Assembly: GCA_035691285.1 (NCBI GenBank)
Contig: DASSJI010000302.1
Span: 1-26,358 of the forward strand
Direction: 5' to 3'
Origin: DATFEN01 sp035691285
GTDB taxonomy: Bacteria; Acidobacteriota; Vicinamibacteria; Fen-336
DNA length: 26,358 nt
Shown here: piece after piece, positions 10,068 through 18,236 of the stretch
Layout of the letters: every line of letters starts with the position of its first letter
Position numbering within the stretch: position 1 is the first letter of the stretch
Position numbers and translations under genes: made by a program
The notes under the pieces: model-generated
Told to the model about the DNA's origin: nothing
What the model saw: the letters and a program-made list of their open reading frames with translations, nothing else
The model's database searches: none

Positions 10068-11438
10068 ATGAGGCGTGGATTCCTGGCTCTCGGCCTCGCG
10101 ACGGCGGCGCTCGCCTCCCTCGGCGCGGACGCGCCTCCTGAGCCGAAGCGCAGGCTGGCCCTCGTGGGAGGCATGCTCCTCACCGGCCTCGACGAGCCCC
10201 CGGTCCACCATGCGGCGGTCGTGATCGAAGGCGACCGCATCGTGGCCGCGGGCCGGGCCTCGGAGACGCCCCTGCCCCAAGGCGTCGACGTGATCGACAC
10301 CAGCGGCCGGACCATGCTGCCGGGCCTCATCGACCTCCACGCGCATCTCATCATCCTGGGCCACGGGGACTACGACCGCTGGGACCCCTGGATCGCGGAG
10401 AACAAGCTGGTCGAGCGCGTCATGGAGATCTCGGCCAGGCAGCTCCTGATGGCCGGCGTGACCTCCGCGGTCGACCTGGGCGGCACGCTCAAGGAGAGCC
10501 TCAGCGTGCGCGACCGCATCCGGCGCGGCGAGATCCCTGGGCCCCGGATGTGGATGAGCGGGCCCTGGATCACCCGCGACCCGGGCGACTACTCCCCCGC
10601 CCTCGACACCCAGCTCGTGGTCGACACGCCCGAGCAGGCCGCGCAGGCCGTGGAACGCCTCGCGCGGGCGGGCGTCGACGTGATCAAGGCGTACGTGGAG
10701 CTGAAGCCGGCTCACTACAAGGCCATCGTGGACACTGCCCACCGGCACGGACTCAGGGTCCACGCGCACGTCTACGAGCCCGAGGACGTCCGCAACGCGC
10801 TCGAGGCCGGCGTCGACGTGCTGACCCACGCCGGCTCCGCCGGCACGCCCCCCTACGAGCCCGACCTGGTCCGCGCCATCGCCGTGAGGGGGACGCCCGT
10901 CGTGGTCACGGCGGCCCACCGCGTCTGGGTGTACCCCGCCACCCTCGCCTTCCCCGAGCGCCTCCAGGACCCGCGCCTCAAGGAGGACTTTCCGCCGGAT
11001 CTCTACCGCGAGGTCCAGGACTCCCTCAGGAACTTCCCCCGCCTGAAGTACTTCTCCACGACCGACCGCCAGATGTTCTACGGCAAGACCTCGCTCCGGC
11101 AGTGGATCGACGCCGGCGCGGTGATGGGGATGGGGACGGACTCGGGCACGCCCCTGAACTTCCACACCGAGGCGCTCTGGCGCGAGATCAAGGCCCACGT
11201 GGACGTGGGCATGCCGCCCCAGCGCGCGATCAACGCCGCGACGCGGGTCAACGCGCGGATCCTGGGCAGGGAGAAGGACCTCGGCACGCTCGAGGCCGGC
11301 AAGCTGGCCGACGTCATCGTCGTCGACGGCGACCCGCTCTTCGACGTGCTGGCCCTCTCGCGGGTCGAGGTGGTCGTCAAGGACGGCGCCGTGTTCAAGA
11401 GCCGCGAGCCCGAGAGGCCCGGCGCCGGGCCTCGCTAG
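10068..11438 (+). CDS. Exported metal-dependent amidohydrolase (imidazolonepropionase-like)
   Basis: This 456-residue enzyme has a signal peptide (MRRGFLALGLATAALASLGADA, cleavage near residue 22). It is an amidohydrolase-superfamily TIM barrel flanked by a beta-sandwich. Metal ligands are visible: H91 and H93 (DLHAH), K207 as the likely carboxylated lysine (IKAYVE), H232/H234 (VHAHVY), H254 (LTHAG) and D358 (GTDSG). The C-terminal LGTLEAGKLADVIVVDGDPL segment is typical of the imidazolonepropionase-like/prolidase-like group. It hydrolyses C-N or similar bonds of an unknown substrate, probably a peptide or small amide in the periplasm. ATG 10068 follows GGAGG at 10059-10063; longer in-frame extensions run through the neighbouring gene and are not real. 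Its TAG overlaps the stop of the convergent MBL gene. Confidence 0.9.
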   Translation: MRRGFLALGLATAALASLGADAPPEPKRRLALVGGMLLTGLDEPPVHHAAVVIEGDRIVAAGRASETPLPQGVDVIDTSGRTMLPGLIDLHAHLIILGHGDYDRWDPWIAENKLVERVMEISARQLLMAGVTSAVDLGGTLKESLSVRDRIRRGEIPGPRMWMSGPWITRDPGDYSPALDTQLVVDTPEQAAQAVERLARAGVDVIKAYVELKPAHYKAIVDTAHRHGLRVHAHVYEPEDVRNALEAGVDVLTHAGSAGTPPYEPDLVRAIAVRGTPVVVTAAHRVWVYPATLAFPERLQDPRLKEDFPPDLYREVQDSLRNFPRLKYFSTTDRQMFYGKTSLRQWIDAGAVMGMGTDSGTPLNFHTEALWREIKAHVDVGMPPQRAINAATRVNARILGREKDLGTLEAGKLADVIVVDGDPLFDVLALSRVEVVVKDGAVFKSREPERPGAGPR

Positions 11439-12310
11439 CGGCCCGCCCTCACGCTCTCGAACAGGATCCCGGCGAAGACGTCGCCCTTGATGAAGCCCGC
11501 GCCCCAGGTCGCGTCCCAGTCGGCCGTGGGCTTCGCCGCCACGACCTCCTCCTTCGTCTTCCCCGCCCTGACGAGCGCCGCCACCTTCTCGCGCGCGGCG
11601 GCGACCACGTCCCGGTAGGCCTTGAGCTCGGCGCGGCCCGCCACGGGGCCGTGGCCGGGGATGATCCGCGTGCGCTCGTCGGCCAGGGCGAGGACGCGGT
11701 CCGCCGCCGCGAGGATGCCCGCGACGCTGCCGCCGCTGTCCAGGTCGACGAACGGGAAGCGGCCGTTGAAGAACAGGTCCCCCATGTGGATCACGTTCGC
11801 CTTCGTGAACACGATCACCGAGTCGCCGTCGGTATGGGCCGGGGGCACGTGGAAGGCGCGGATCTCGTCGCCGTTCATGTGGAAGGACACCGCGTCGGTG
11901 AACGTCACCACGGGAAGCGCTCCCGGCGGAGAAGGAGGCACCTTCTCGTTCCACAGGGAGAGGAATTGCTCGACGCTCATGCGCTTGCGCACGTTCTCGT
12001 GGGCCACGATCAGCGCTCCCGCCTTCCCCATGTTCTCGTTGCCGCCGGTGTGGTCCCCGTGCCAGTGGGTGTTCAGCAGGAAGCGGATCGGTCGATCGCT
12101 GATCCCGGCGACCGCGGCCCGCACCTTCTCGGTCAGCGGCGCGTACTGATCGTCGACCAGGAACACGCCGTCCGGTCCAGCCGACACCCCGATGTTGCCC
12201 CCGGCGCCGGTGAGCACGTACACGCCCTCTCCGGCCTTCTCCGCCTTCACCTCGACCTTGGAAAAATCCTGCTGGAGCAGGAGCAGCGTCGCGAGCATCA
12301 CGCCATGCAT
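11435..12310 (-). CDS. MBL-fold metallo-hydrolase
   Basis: This 291-residue metallo-beta-lactamase-fold protein has the HxHxDH motif (H82, H84, D86, H87 in THWHGDH), H159, D178 and H220 (PGHGP), so both zinc sites look complete. A short hydrophobic N-terminus (MLATLLLLQQ) suggests export or membrane association. Relatives include class B beta-lactamase-like and quinoprotein-relay-type hydrolases; the substrate cannot be deduced, and a resistance role should not be assumed. ATG 12310 follows a GGGGGA ribosome site six bases upstream. It is the last gene of the minus-strand operon, 19 bases after dapD. Its stop shares the palindrome CTAG with the convergent amidohydrolase gene, leaving no space for a terminator between them. 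Confidence 0.88.
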   Translation of the reverse strand: MHGVMLATLLLLQQDFSKVEVKAEKAGEGVYVLTGAGGNIGVSAGPDGVFLVDDQYAPLTEKVRAAVAGISDRPIRFLLNTHWHGDHTGGNENMGKAGALIVAHENVRKRMSVEQFLSLWNEKVPPSPPGALPVVTFTDAVSFHMNGDEIRAFHVPPAHTDGDSVIVFTKANVIHMGDLFFNGRFPFVDLDSGGSVAGILAAADRVLALADERTRIIPGHGPVAGRAELKAYRDVVAAAREKVAALVRAGKTKEEVVAAKPTADWDATWGAGFIKGDVFAGILFESVRAGR

Positions 12311-12329
12311 CTCGTTTCCCCCTGATTTC

Positions 12330-13172
12330 TCAGCGCAGCGCCTCCTCCAGCGCCGCGCGCGCGTCGGTCCTCTCGTCGCGGTACTTCACGATCACCGGAC
12401 ACTGCAAGGCGAGGCCGAAGCGCTCGCCGAAGGGGTCGAGCAATCGCCGCGATCCCGGCACCACCACGGCCGCCTCCGGGACCCGCAGCGGCGCGTCGCC
12501 CGTGCGGCGGCAGGTGGTCTTGCGCACGAGATCGTACAGCGTCACGCCGCCGGTCAGGATCACGCCGGCGCCCAGCACGGCGCGGCGCGACACGATCGCA
12601 CCCTCGTAGACGCCGCAATTGCCCCCGATCAGCGCCTCGTCCTCCACGATGACCGGCAGCGCCCCGGAGGGCTCGAGCACCCCGCCCAGCATCGCCCCTG
12701 CCGACACGTGGACGCGTCGGCCGACCTGCGCGCAGGACCCGACCAGGGCGTGGGAGTCGATCATCGACCCCTCCCCGACGAAGGCGCCCACGTTGACGTA
12801 GGCCGGCGGCATGACCACGACTCCGGTGCCGAGGTGCGCCCCGCGCCGCACCGCCGTCCCACCGGGAACCACCCGCACCCCGTCGCCGACACCGAAGCGA
12901 CGAGGGGCGAGCGTGTCCTTGTCCACGAAGCCGAGCGGGCCGGCAGGCTCGCTCGCCGTCACTGCGCCGGCACGGAATGCGAGCAGGATGCCCTGCTTGA
13001 CCCAGGCGTTCACGCGCCAGCCGTCGGCCCCGGGCTCCGCCGCTCTCACCACGCCCGCCTCGAGGGCGTCCAGGAGCGCGTCCACCACCGCCCGAGCCTC
13101 GTCGGCCAGGGCCGAGTCCGGGAGCGCGGCGAACGCCTCGACCTTCCGCTGGACCTCCTCCAACGGGATCAC
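12330..13172 (-). CDS. dapD: 2,3,4,5-tetrahydropyridine-2,6-dicarboxylate N-succinyltransferase
   Basis: DapD transfers succinyl from succinyl-CoA to tetrahydrodipicolinate in the succinylase route to meso-diaminopimelate and lysine. The 280 residues match the family (E. coli 274). An N-terminal helical domain (WRVNAWVKQGILLAFR at about 52-67) is followed by a left-handed beta-helix of hexapeptide repeats (MPPAYVNVGAFVGEGSMIDSHALVGSCAQVG) with the conserved acidic residue D139, then GGVLEP at 163-168 and the closing CPVIVKYRD strand. The GTG start at 13172 overlaps the dapA TGA as GTGA, indicating coupled translation. The long in-frame upstream extension is only read-through of the dapA region. 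DapB, DapC and DapE are not in this window. Confidence 0.95.
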   Translation of the reverse strand: MIPLEEVQRKVEAFAALPDSALADEARAVVDALLDALEAGVVRAAEPGADGWRVNAWVKQGILLAFRAGAVTASEPAGPLGFVDKDTLAPRRFGVGDGVRVVPGGTAVRRGAHLGTGVVVMPPAYVNVGAFVGEGSMIDSHALVGSCAQVGRRVHVSAGAMLGGVLEPSGALPVIVEDEALIGGNCGVYEGAIVSRRAVLGAGVILTGGVTLYDLVRKTTCRRTGDAPLRVPEAAVVVPGSRRLLDPFGERFGLALQCPVIVKYRDERTDARAALEEALR

Positions 13173-14050
13173 AGCAGGCCCAGCCCGCGGAGCGCGTCGC
13201 GCAGCAGCTCGCGGGTGGCCTCCGAAGGCGGCACGAGGGGCAGGCGGAAGCTCTCGGCGCACAGTCCCATGAGCGCCAGCGAGGCCTTCACGGGGATCGG
13301 GTTGGACTCGACGAAGTTGAGGTTCATGAGCCGGAGCAGCCTGCAGTGGACGACGCGTGCCGAGGCGAAGTCGCCGCGCCGGCAGGAGCCAACGAGCTCG
13401 GCCATCAGCGCCGGGGCCTGGTTCGAGACGACCGACACGACGCCGTCCGCCCCGAGCGCCATGTAGGGCACGGTGACCGCGTCGTCGCCGGAGAGCACGA
13501 GGAAGCCCCGGGGCCGGTCGCGCAGCAGCTCCATCGCCTGCCCGATGTTGCCCGACGCCTCCTTCACCCCCGCCACGTTCCGATGCTCCGCGAGGCGCAG
13601 CAGCGTGCGGTTGTCGATGTTCGACCCGGTGCGTCCCGGAACGTTGTAGACGACGACGGGGACCGCGCTCGCCTCGGCGACGGCGAGGAAATGGCGGTAG
13701 AGCCCCTCGGCGGTCGGCTTGTTGTAGTACGGACCGACAGAGAGGACGCCCTGAACGCCGAGGGACGCGGCGGTCCGGGCCCGCTCCACGGCCTGGCGCG
13801 TGTCGTTGCTCCCGGCGCCGGCGAGGACCGCGCGGCCGCCGGACTCCTCCAGGGTGATGGCGACGACGCGTTGCTGCTCGTCCGGGCTCAGGGTGGCGCT
13901 CTCGCCCGTGGTCCCGCAGGGCACCAGCACGTCGACCCCGGCCTCGACCTGGCGGCGCACCAGCCGTCGGAGGGCGGCCTCGTCGACCTCGCCGTCGCGA
14001 GTGAACGGCGTCACGAGCGCCGTTCCGAGCCCGGCAAGGGCGCCCGTCAT
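13169..14050 (-). CDS. dapA: 4-hydroxy-tetrahydrodipicolinate synthase
   Basis: DapA condenses pyruvate with aspartate semialdehyde, the first step committed to diaminopimelate/lysine. The 293 residues equal the usual length (E. coli 292). The TIM barrel shows GTTGE at 46-50, Y109 (GPYYNKP), Y135 in YNVPGR and the Schiff-base lysine K163 in GVKEASGN; the catalytic residues are therefore complete. I chose ATG 14050 because it overlaps the upstream stop as ATGA and gives the family N-terminus TGALAGLGTALVTPF; ATG 14059 would add three residues. It sits directly before dapD, with which it shares a 4-base overlap, so the two lysine-pathway enzymes are made together. Confidence 0.96.
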   Translation of the reverse strand: MTGALAGLGTALVTPFTRDGEVDEAALRRLVRRQVEAGVDVLVPCGTTGESATLSPDEQQRVVAITLEESGGRAVLAGAGSNDTRQAVERARTAASLGVQGVLSVGPYYNKPTAEGLYRHFLAVAEASAVPVVVYNVPGRTGSNIDNRTLLRLAEHRNVAGVKEASGNIGQAMELLRDRPRGFLVLSGDDAVTVPYMALGADGVVSVVSNQAPALMAELVGSCRRGDFASARVVHCRLLRLMNLNFVESNPIPVKASLALMGLCAESFRLPLVPPSEATRELLRDALRGLGLL

Positions 14051-15456
14051 GGCGCGCATTGTGCCACGTAGCCCAGGGCCCGCAGCTTCTCGCATGCCTC
14101 CTTCGACATCTTCGCTTCGCCTTCCGGGGCGTCGCCCAGGAGCGGACGCGTCTTCGCCCATTCGCGGTCCGCCCGCTCGAGGAAGAGCTCGAGCTCGCGC
14201 CGGCCGCTGCGCAGCGCCTCGGCCTCGGCCCGGCCCACGTCCCGGGTCTCGCCCGGATCGGCTTCACGGTCGTAGAGGGCGAAGCGGGTGGCTTCGCCGT
14301 CGGGCGTGCCCACCACCTTGAAGCGCCGGCCGAAGCCCGCGGAGAGGTGCCGCTCGTTCTGCGCGAACAGCATGTCCCTGGCCGGCGGCGCGCCTCCCCG
14401 CACCGCAGCCATCAGGCTCGCACCGGCGAGGTCCGGCGGGTAGGAGACCTGGGCGGCGTCGAGCAGCGTCGGCATCAAGTCGAGCGTCGACGCGAGCAGA
14501 TCGCTCCGCCTGCCGCGCGCGGCCCCCGGCGCCACCACGACGAGCGGGATGCGCAGCGACGGGTCGAAGAGATCCTCGCCGTGGTCGAAGTAGTATCCGT
14601 GCTCGCCCAAGCTCTCGCCGTGGTCGGAGGTCAGCACGACGAGCGTTCGCTCCTTGACGGCTGAGCGGTGCAGCGCGTCGAGAACCCGGCCCACCTCGGA
14701 GTCCACCGCCGCGACCTCGCCGTCGTACAGGGCCACGTAGTCGGCCAGGCGGTTCTTGCCCGGGATCGCCCATTGCTTCGGGATCCCGCCGCGGAACGAC
14801 TCGACCACCTTCAGGCGCTTGCCGCCGGGCTCCGGAGTGAACCGCCCGTCCCACGGCGGGGGAGGCGCATAGGGCGCGTGGGGGTTCACGTAGTGGAGCC
14901 AGAGGAAGAACGGCTCCTCGGGCCGCGCCGAGGCGAGAAACCGCACCCCGTCGTCGCTGATCGCCTGCGTCCGGTCCCACTCGGTCGGAAGCGACGTCTC
15001 CTCCCACGTCTCGCGGTACGCGTCGAAGCCCTTCGCGTACCCGTGGACCCTGCCCACGTTCGGGTTGTCCACGGTCGCCGCCGTGCGGTAGCCCGCAGCC
15101 TTCAACACCGATGCGATCGACGGGTTGAAGTCCACGAGACCCGGATGGGTCTTGCTGTAGCCGTTCTGCGAGGGCCGCCGGCCCGTCATCATCATGACGA
15201 AGCTGCCCCGCGTCTTGGGCCAGTAGGTGTAGGCCTGATCGAAGACGGTACCCTCGGCAGCGAGCGCGTCGATGCGCGGGCTCGTGGGCCGCCCGTAGCC
15301 GTAGACGCCGAGGTGGTCCGCCCGCAGCGTGTCGATCGTGATCAACAGGATCGAGATCCCCGATCCCGTGCTGGGAGCCGGCGTCGGCTCGCCGCCTTCG
15401 CGCCCTGTGCAGCCGCTCGCGAGAAGCGCGAGAGCCCCCGCGGCGAGCCGTCTCAA
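14047..15456 (-). CDS. Sulfatase-superfamily lipoprotein with threonine in the nucleophile position
   Basis: This 469-residue alkaline-phosphatase/sulfatase-superfamily protein has a lipoprotein signal (MRRLAAGALALLASGC, lipidated C16). Metal ligands appear as D42 and D47 (TIDTLRADH), H193 (NPHAPY) and D278/H279 (TSDHGES). The position held by Cys or Ser in formylglycine sulfatases (C-x-P-x-R-x4-TG) is T82 here (T-R-G-S-F-x4-TG), so it cannot form formylglycine there. Thr nucleophiles are known in phosphotransferase members such as LtaS, so it may hydrolyse or transfer a phospho group on an envelope molecule; the substrate is unknown. The TTG start at 15456 overlaps the tsaE stop as TTGA and is preceded by a strong AGGAGG. 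A sulfatase maturase is not implied. Confidence 0.85.
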   Translation of the reverse strand: MRRLAAGALALLASGCTGREGGEPTPAPSTGSGISILLITIDTLRADHLGVYGYGRPTSPRIDALAAEGTVFDQAYTYWPKTRGSFVMMMTGRRPSQNGYSKTHPGLVDFNPSIASVLKAAGYRTAATVDNPNVGRVHGYAKGFDAYRETWEETSLPTEWDRTQAISDDGVRFLASARPEEPFFLWLHYVNPHAPYAPPPPWDGRFTPEPGGKRLKVVESFRGGIPKQWAIPGKNRLADYVALYDGEVAAVDSEVGRVLDALHRSAVKERTLVVLTSDHGESLGEHGYYFDHGEDLFDPSLRIPLVVVAPGAARGRRSDLLASTLDLMPTLLDAAQVSYPPDLAGASLMAAVRGGAPPARDMLFAQNERHLSAGFGRRFKVVGTPDGEATRFALYDREADPGETRDVGRAEAEALRSGRRELELFLERADREWAKTRPLLGDAPEGEAKMSKEACEKLRALGYVAQCAP

Positions 15457-15875
15457 CGCTCCTCCTCGATCTCGATGCGCCGCTCGTCGCCGCCGGCGTG
15501 GGCGATGCGCACGCGCCACGGACGCGGCCACGGGACGAAGGACAGCCTCTCGGCCCACTCGACGGCCAGCACCCCCCTCGGCCCCGGCAGCTCCTCGAGG
15601 CCCAGCTCGCGGTCCTCGTCGCCTCCGCCCAGACGGTAGAGGTCGGCATGATGGAGCGTGAGACGGCCCGGGTACGTCGTGAGGAGCACGAACGTGGGGC
15701 TCGCGACCTCCTCGGCGGCCGCGCCGACGCCCCGCGCCAGGCCGCGAACGAAGGCCGTCTTGCCCGCCCCCAGCGCCCCTTCGAGGAGGACCACCTCGCC
15801 CCCGCGGAACCGAGCCCCCAGCCGTTCCGCGACGGCCATCGTCTCCGCCTCGCTGCGGCTGACGCTCGTGCTCAC
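15453..15875 (-). CDS. tsaE: tRNA t6A37 biosynthesis ATPase TsaE
   Basis: TsaE is the small ATPase that drives the TsaB-TsaD-TsaC system making N6-threonylcarbamoyladenosine at position 37 of ANN-decoding tRNAs. The 140-residue length is typical. Motifs include Walker A GALGAGKT at 33-40, SPTF at 59-62, HHADLYRL at 75-82 and LAVEWAER at 103-110. The GTG start at 15875 overlaps the nnr stop as GTGA. The nnr-tsaE order matches the well-known yjeF-yjeE neighbourhood of E. coli, which supports both calls. TsaB, TsaC and TsaD are not in the window. Confidence 0.95.
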   Translation of the reverse strand: MSTSVSRSEAETMAVAERLGARFRGGEVVLLEGALGAGKTAFVRGLARGVGAAAEEVASPTFVLLTTYPGRLTLHHADLYRLGGGDEDRELGLEELPGPRGVLAVEWAERLSFVPWPRPWRVRIAHAGGDERRIEIEEER

Positions 15876-17422
15876 TCGCGGAGCGCCCGCAGCGCCTCCG
15901 GAAGGGCCTCGGCCACGTCGCCCGCGAGCATCCCCTCGTCCCCCCGGCGCGCGGCCACCCTGTCCGCGGCCAGCCCATGGACGTACACGGCGGCGAGGGC
16001 GGCCGTGAAAGGTTCGCGTCCGCGAGCCAGGAGCGCCCCCACCACGCCGCTGAGCACGTCGCCCGAGCCCGCGGTGGCGAGCCCGGGGTTCCCGGTCGGG
16101 TTGACCGCCGCGCGCCCTCCCGGCTCGGCCACGATCGTGCGGAAGCCCTTGAGCACCACCACGGAGCCCGCGTCCGCGGCCAGCCTCCTCGCCGCCGCGA
16201 GCCGATCCGCCTGCACGTCGCGCGCCGTGGTTCCGAGGAGCCGCGCCGCCTCTCCGGGATGCGGCGTCAGCACCGTCGGCGCCCTGCGCGAGCGGAGCGC
16301 GTGAAAACCGGCGTCCCCGCGCAGCGCCGAGAGCGCGTTGAGCCCGTCCGCGTCGACGATCAGCGGCCGCGAACAGCGAGCGACGAAGTCCCGCACGAAC
16401 GCGCGAGTCCCGGCTGCCTGTCCCAGCCCCGGGCCCAGCACCACCGCCTCGCGAGCCGACGCGAGCGCCAGGGCCCGGGACGTGGCACGGCGGGCGATGG
16501 TCCCCGCCGCACCCGCCGCGAGCGGCTCCGTCATCAGCTCGGCGCGACCTGCCGCGACGCGAGCCAGCGCGGGCACCGGCGTCGCGACGGTGACGAGCCC
16601 GGCCCCGCCTCGCAGCGCCGCCGTCCCGGCCAGCACGGCCGCACCGGTCTTGCCGAGCGATCCCGCCACGGCCAGGACGTGCCCGAAGCTGCCCTTGTGA
16701 GCGCCGCGCTGGCGGCGCCCCCACGCCGCCCCGGCATCCTTCGCCTCGATCAGGTGGAGGCGGGCGGCCTCGACGAGGCGCTCCGGAATGCCGATGTCCG
16801 CGACCACGACCTCGCCACACCGCTCGCAGGCCGGCGGCAGCACATGCCCGCACTTGAGGGCGGCGAACGTCACCGTCAGATCCGCCGACAGCGCGGCGCC
16901 CGGCAGCCGTCCGCCGTCCGAGGCGACGCCCGACGGCAGGTCGATCGACACGACCGGACCCGCGCGGGGCGCGAGGTCGCGGATCACGCGGGCCACGAGG
17001 CCACGGGGCGCCTCGCTCAGGCCGGTGCCCAGGAGCGCGTCCACGACCAGGTCCGAGGCCAGCACGCCGGGGCGTGCCTTCGTCCAGTCGGCCGTTGAGC
17101 GGATCTCTCCCAGGCGCCCCCCGCTCCCCAGGTACGCGCGCAGATGGACGGCGGCATCGCCCCGGACGTCGGTGGCCGCTCCGACCAGCAGGACCTGCGG
17201 CCGTCGCGCGAGCAGCCGTCGCGCCGTCACGAAGCCGTCGCCGCCGTTGTTGCCCTTCCCGCACAGGACGTGGATCCGCCGGGCCGAAGGGAAGCGCGTT
17301 TCGACGACCTGCGCGACCGCGGCGCCGGCGTTCTCCATCAGGACCGCGCCGGGCACCCCGACCTCCTCGATCGTCCGCCGGTCGGCGGCCCGCATCTCCT
17401 CGGCGGTCAGCACCGGCCTCAC
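15872..17422 (-). CDS. nnr: Bifunctional NAD(P)H-hydrate epimerase / ADP-dependent dehydratase
   Basis: This 516-residue fusion repairs NADH and NADPH that have become hydrated. The N-terminal YjeF_N epimerase domain (about 1-215) shows GKGNNGGDG at 55-63, D161 with SGV in SIDLPSGV and K190. The C-terminal ribokinase-like dehydratase domain (about 235-516) shows GSFGHV at 244-249, LTPHPGE at 385-391, LKGF at 424-427 and the NPTGNPGLATAGSGDVL motif at 441-457. I chose GTG 17422 because GGAG lies seven bases upstream; it falls four bases after the uppP stop and gives the family N-terminus RPVLTAEEM. GTG 17440 would overlap uppP and has no ribosome site. The gene is coupled to tsaE. Confidence 0.95.
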   Translation of the reverse strand: MRPVLTAEEMRAADRRTIEEVGVPGAVLMENAGAAVAQVVETRFPSARRIHVLCGKGNNGGDGFVTARRLLARRPQVLLVGAATDVRGDAAVHLRAYLGSGGRLGEIRSTADWTKARPGVLASDLVVDALLGTGLSEAPRGLVARVIRDLAPRAGPVVSIDLPSGVASDGGRLPGAALSADLTVTFAALKCGHVLPPACERCGEVVVADIGIPERLVEAARLHLIEAKDAGAAWGRRQRGAHKGSFGHVLAVAGSLGKTGAAVLAGTAALRGGAGLVTVATPVPALARVAAGRAELMTEPLAAGAAGTIARRATSRALALASAREAVVLGPGLGQAAGTRAFVRDFVARCSRPLIVDADGLNALSALRGDAGFHALRSRRAPTVLTPHPGEAARLLGTTARDVQADRLAAARRLAADAGSVVVLKGFRTIVAEPGGRAAVNPTGNPGLATAGSGDVLSGVVGALLARGREPFTAALAAVYVHGLAADRVAARRGDEGMLAGDVAEALPEALRALRE

Positions 17423-17426
17423 GACG

Positions 17427-18236
17427 CTACTCCGACGCACCCCGGAAGAGCAGCGCCCCGAAGACCACCGCCGCGAAGACGAACCGGTATGCGACGAACA
17501 CCCGATAGTCGCGCGTACGGACCCAGCCGAGCAGGAAGCGAATGCTCGCGAAGCCGACGATCGCGGAGACGACCATGCCGATCATGGCCGTCCCGGCGTC
17601 CTCGCCCTGGAGCAGGTGCGGCACCTTCAGCAGGGCCGCGCCGGCCGTGATCGGAACCGCGAGCAGGAAGCTGAAGCGCGCCGCCTCGTCGCGCCTGTAT
17701 CCCAGCATCAGGGCCATGCTGATCGTGGCTCCCGAGCGCGACACCCCCGGCACCAGCGCCGCCGCCTGCGCGGCCCCGACGAGCAGCGCGTCGCGGAGCG
17801 CCATGCCCTCGGTGGTCGCCGTGCCCGCGCGCCGATCGGCCCACAGCAGGATCGCGCCCATGGCGGCCATCATCACCGCGACGAGGGCGGGCGCGCGGAA
17901 CGTCGTCTCGGCCCAACCCTCGAGGAGCTTTCCGGCCGCGGCGCCCGGCACGGTCGCCGCGACCAGCAACCACAACAGGCGGCTGTCGCTCTCGGCGAAC
18001 GGCGCGCGGGCCAGGAGGCCGCTCAGTGCCGCAGTCAGGAGCCGCAGCCAGTCCCGGGCGAAGGCCGCGATCACGGCGAAAAGCGTCCCGAGGTGCAGGG
18101 CGACGTCGAAGGCGAGCCCCTGGGGAGGCCAGCCGAGCAGCCACGGAGCCACGATCAGGTGTCCGGAGCTGCTGATGGGCAGGAACTCCCCCAGGCCCTG
18201 GAGCAGGCCCAGGGCGACGGCGTGGGCCGTGGTCAC
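17427..18236 (-). CDS. uppP: Undecaprenyl-diphosphatase (BacA/UppP)
   Basis: UppP removes a phosphate from undecaprenyl pyrophosphate at the outer face of the inner membrane, recycling the lipid carrier for peptidoglycan and other surface polymers; extra copies give bacitracin tolerance. The 269 residues (E. coli 273) form multiple hydrophobic segments. Both active-site signatures are present: GEFLPISSSGHL at 16-27, containing E17, and PGVSRSGAT at 163-171, containing R167. The GTG start at 18236 overlaps the stop of the molybdopterin oxidoreductase as GTGA. The nnr gene follows within four bases. Confidence 0.97.
   Translation of the reverse strand: MTTAHAVALGLLQGLGEFLPISSSGHLIVAPWLLGWPPQGLAFDVALHLGTLFAVIAAFARDWLRLLTAALSGLLARAPFAESDSRLLWLLVAATVPGAAAGKLLEGWAETTFRAPALVAVMMAAMGAILLWADRRAGTATTEGMALRDALLVGAAQAAALVPGVSRSGATISMALMLGYRRDEAARFSFLLAVPITAGAALLKVPHLLQGEDAGTAMIGMVVSAIVGFASIRFLLGWVRTRDYRVFVAYRFVFAAVVFGALLFRGASE

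Noticed and set aside
11435..12310. Beta-lactamase resistance gene
   Set aside because: The MBL fold covers many hydrolases; zinc ligands alone do not show beta-lactam activity and the operon context is housekeeping.
13173..14267. In-frame extension of dapD through the dapA region
   Set aside because: The translation there is Arg/Gly shadow sequence; GTG 13172 gives the family N-terminus and a GTGA overlap with dapA.
14047..15456. Classical formylglycine-dependent sulfatase matured by the radical SAM enzyme at 1900
   Set aside because: The nucleophile position is Thr, not Cys or Ser, so anaerobic sulfatase maturation does not apply, and the two genes are 11 kb apart on different strands.
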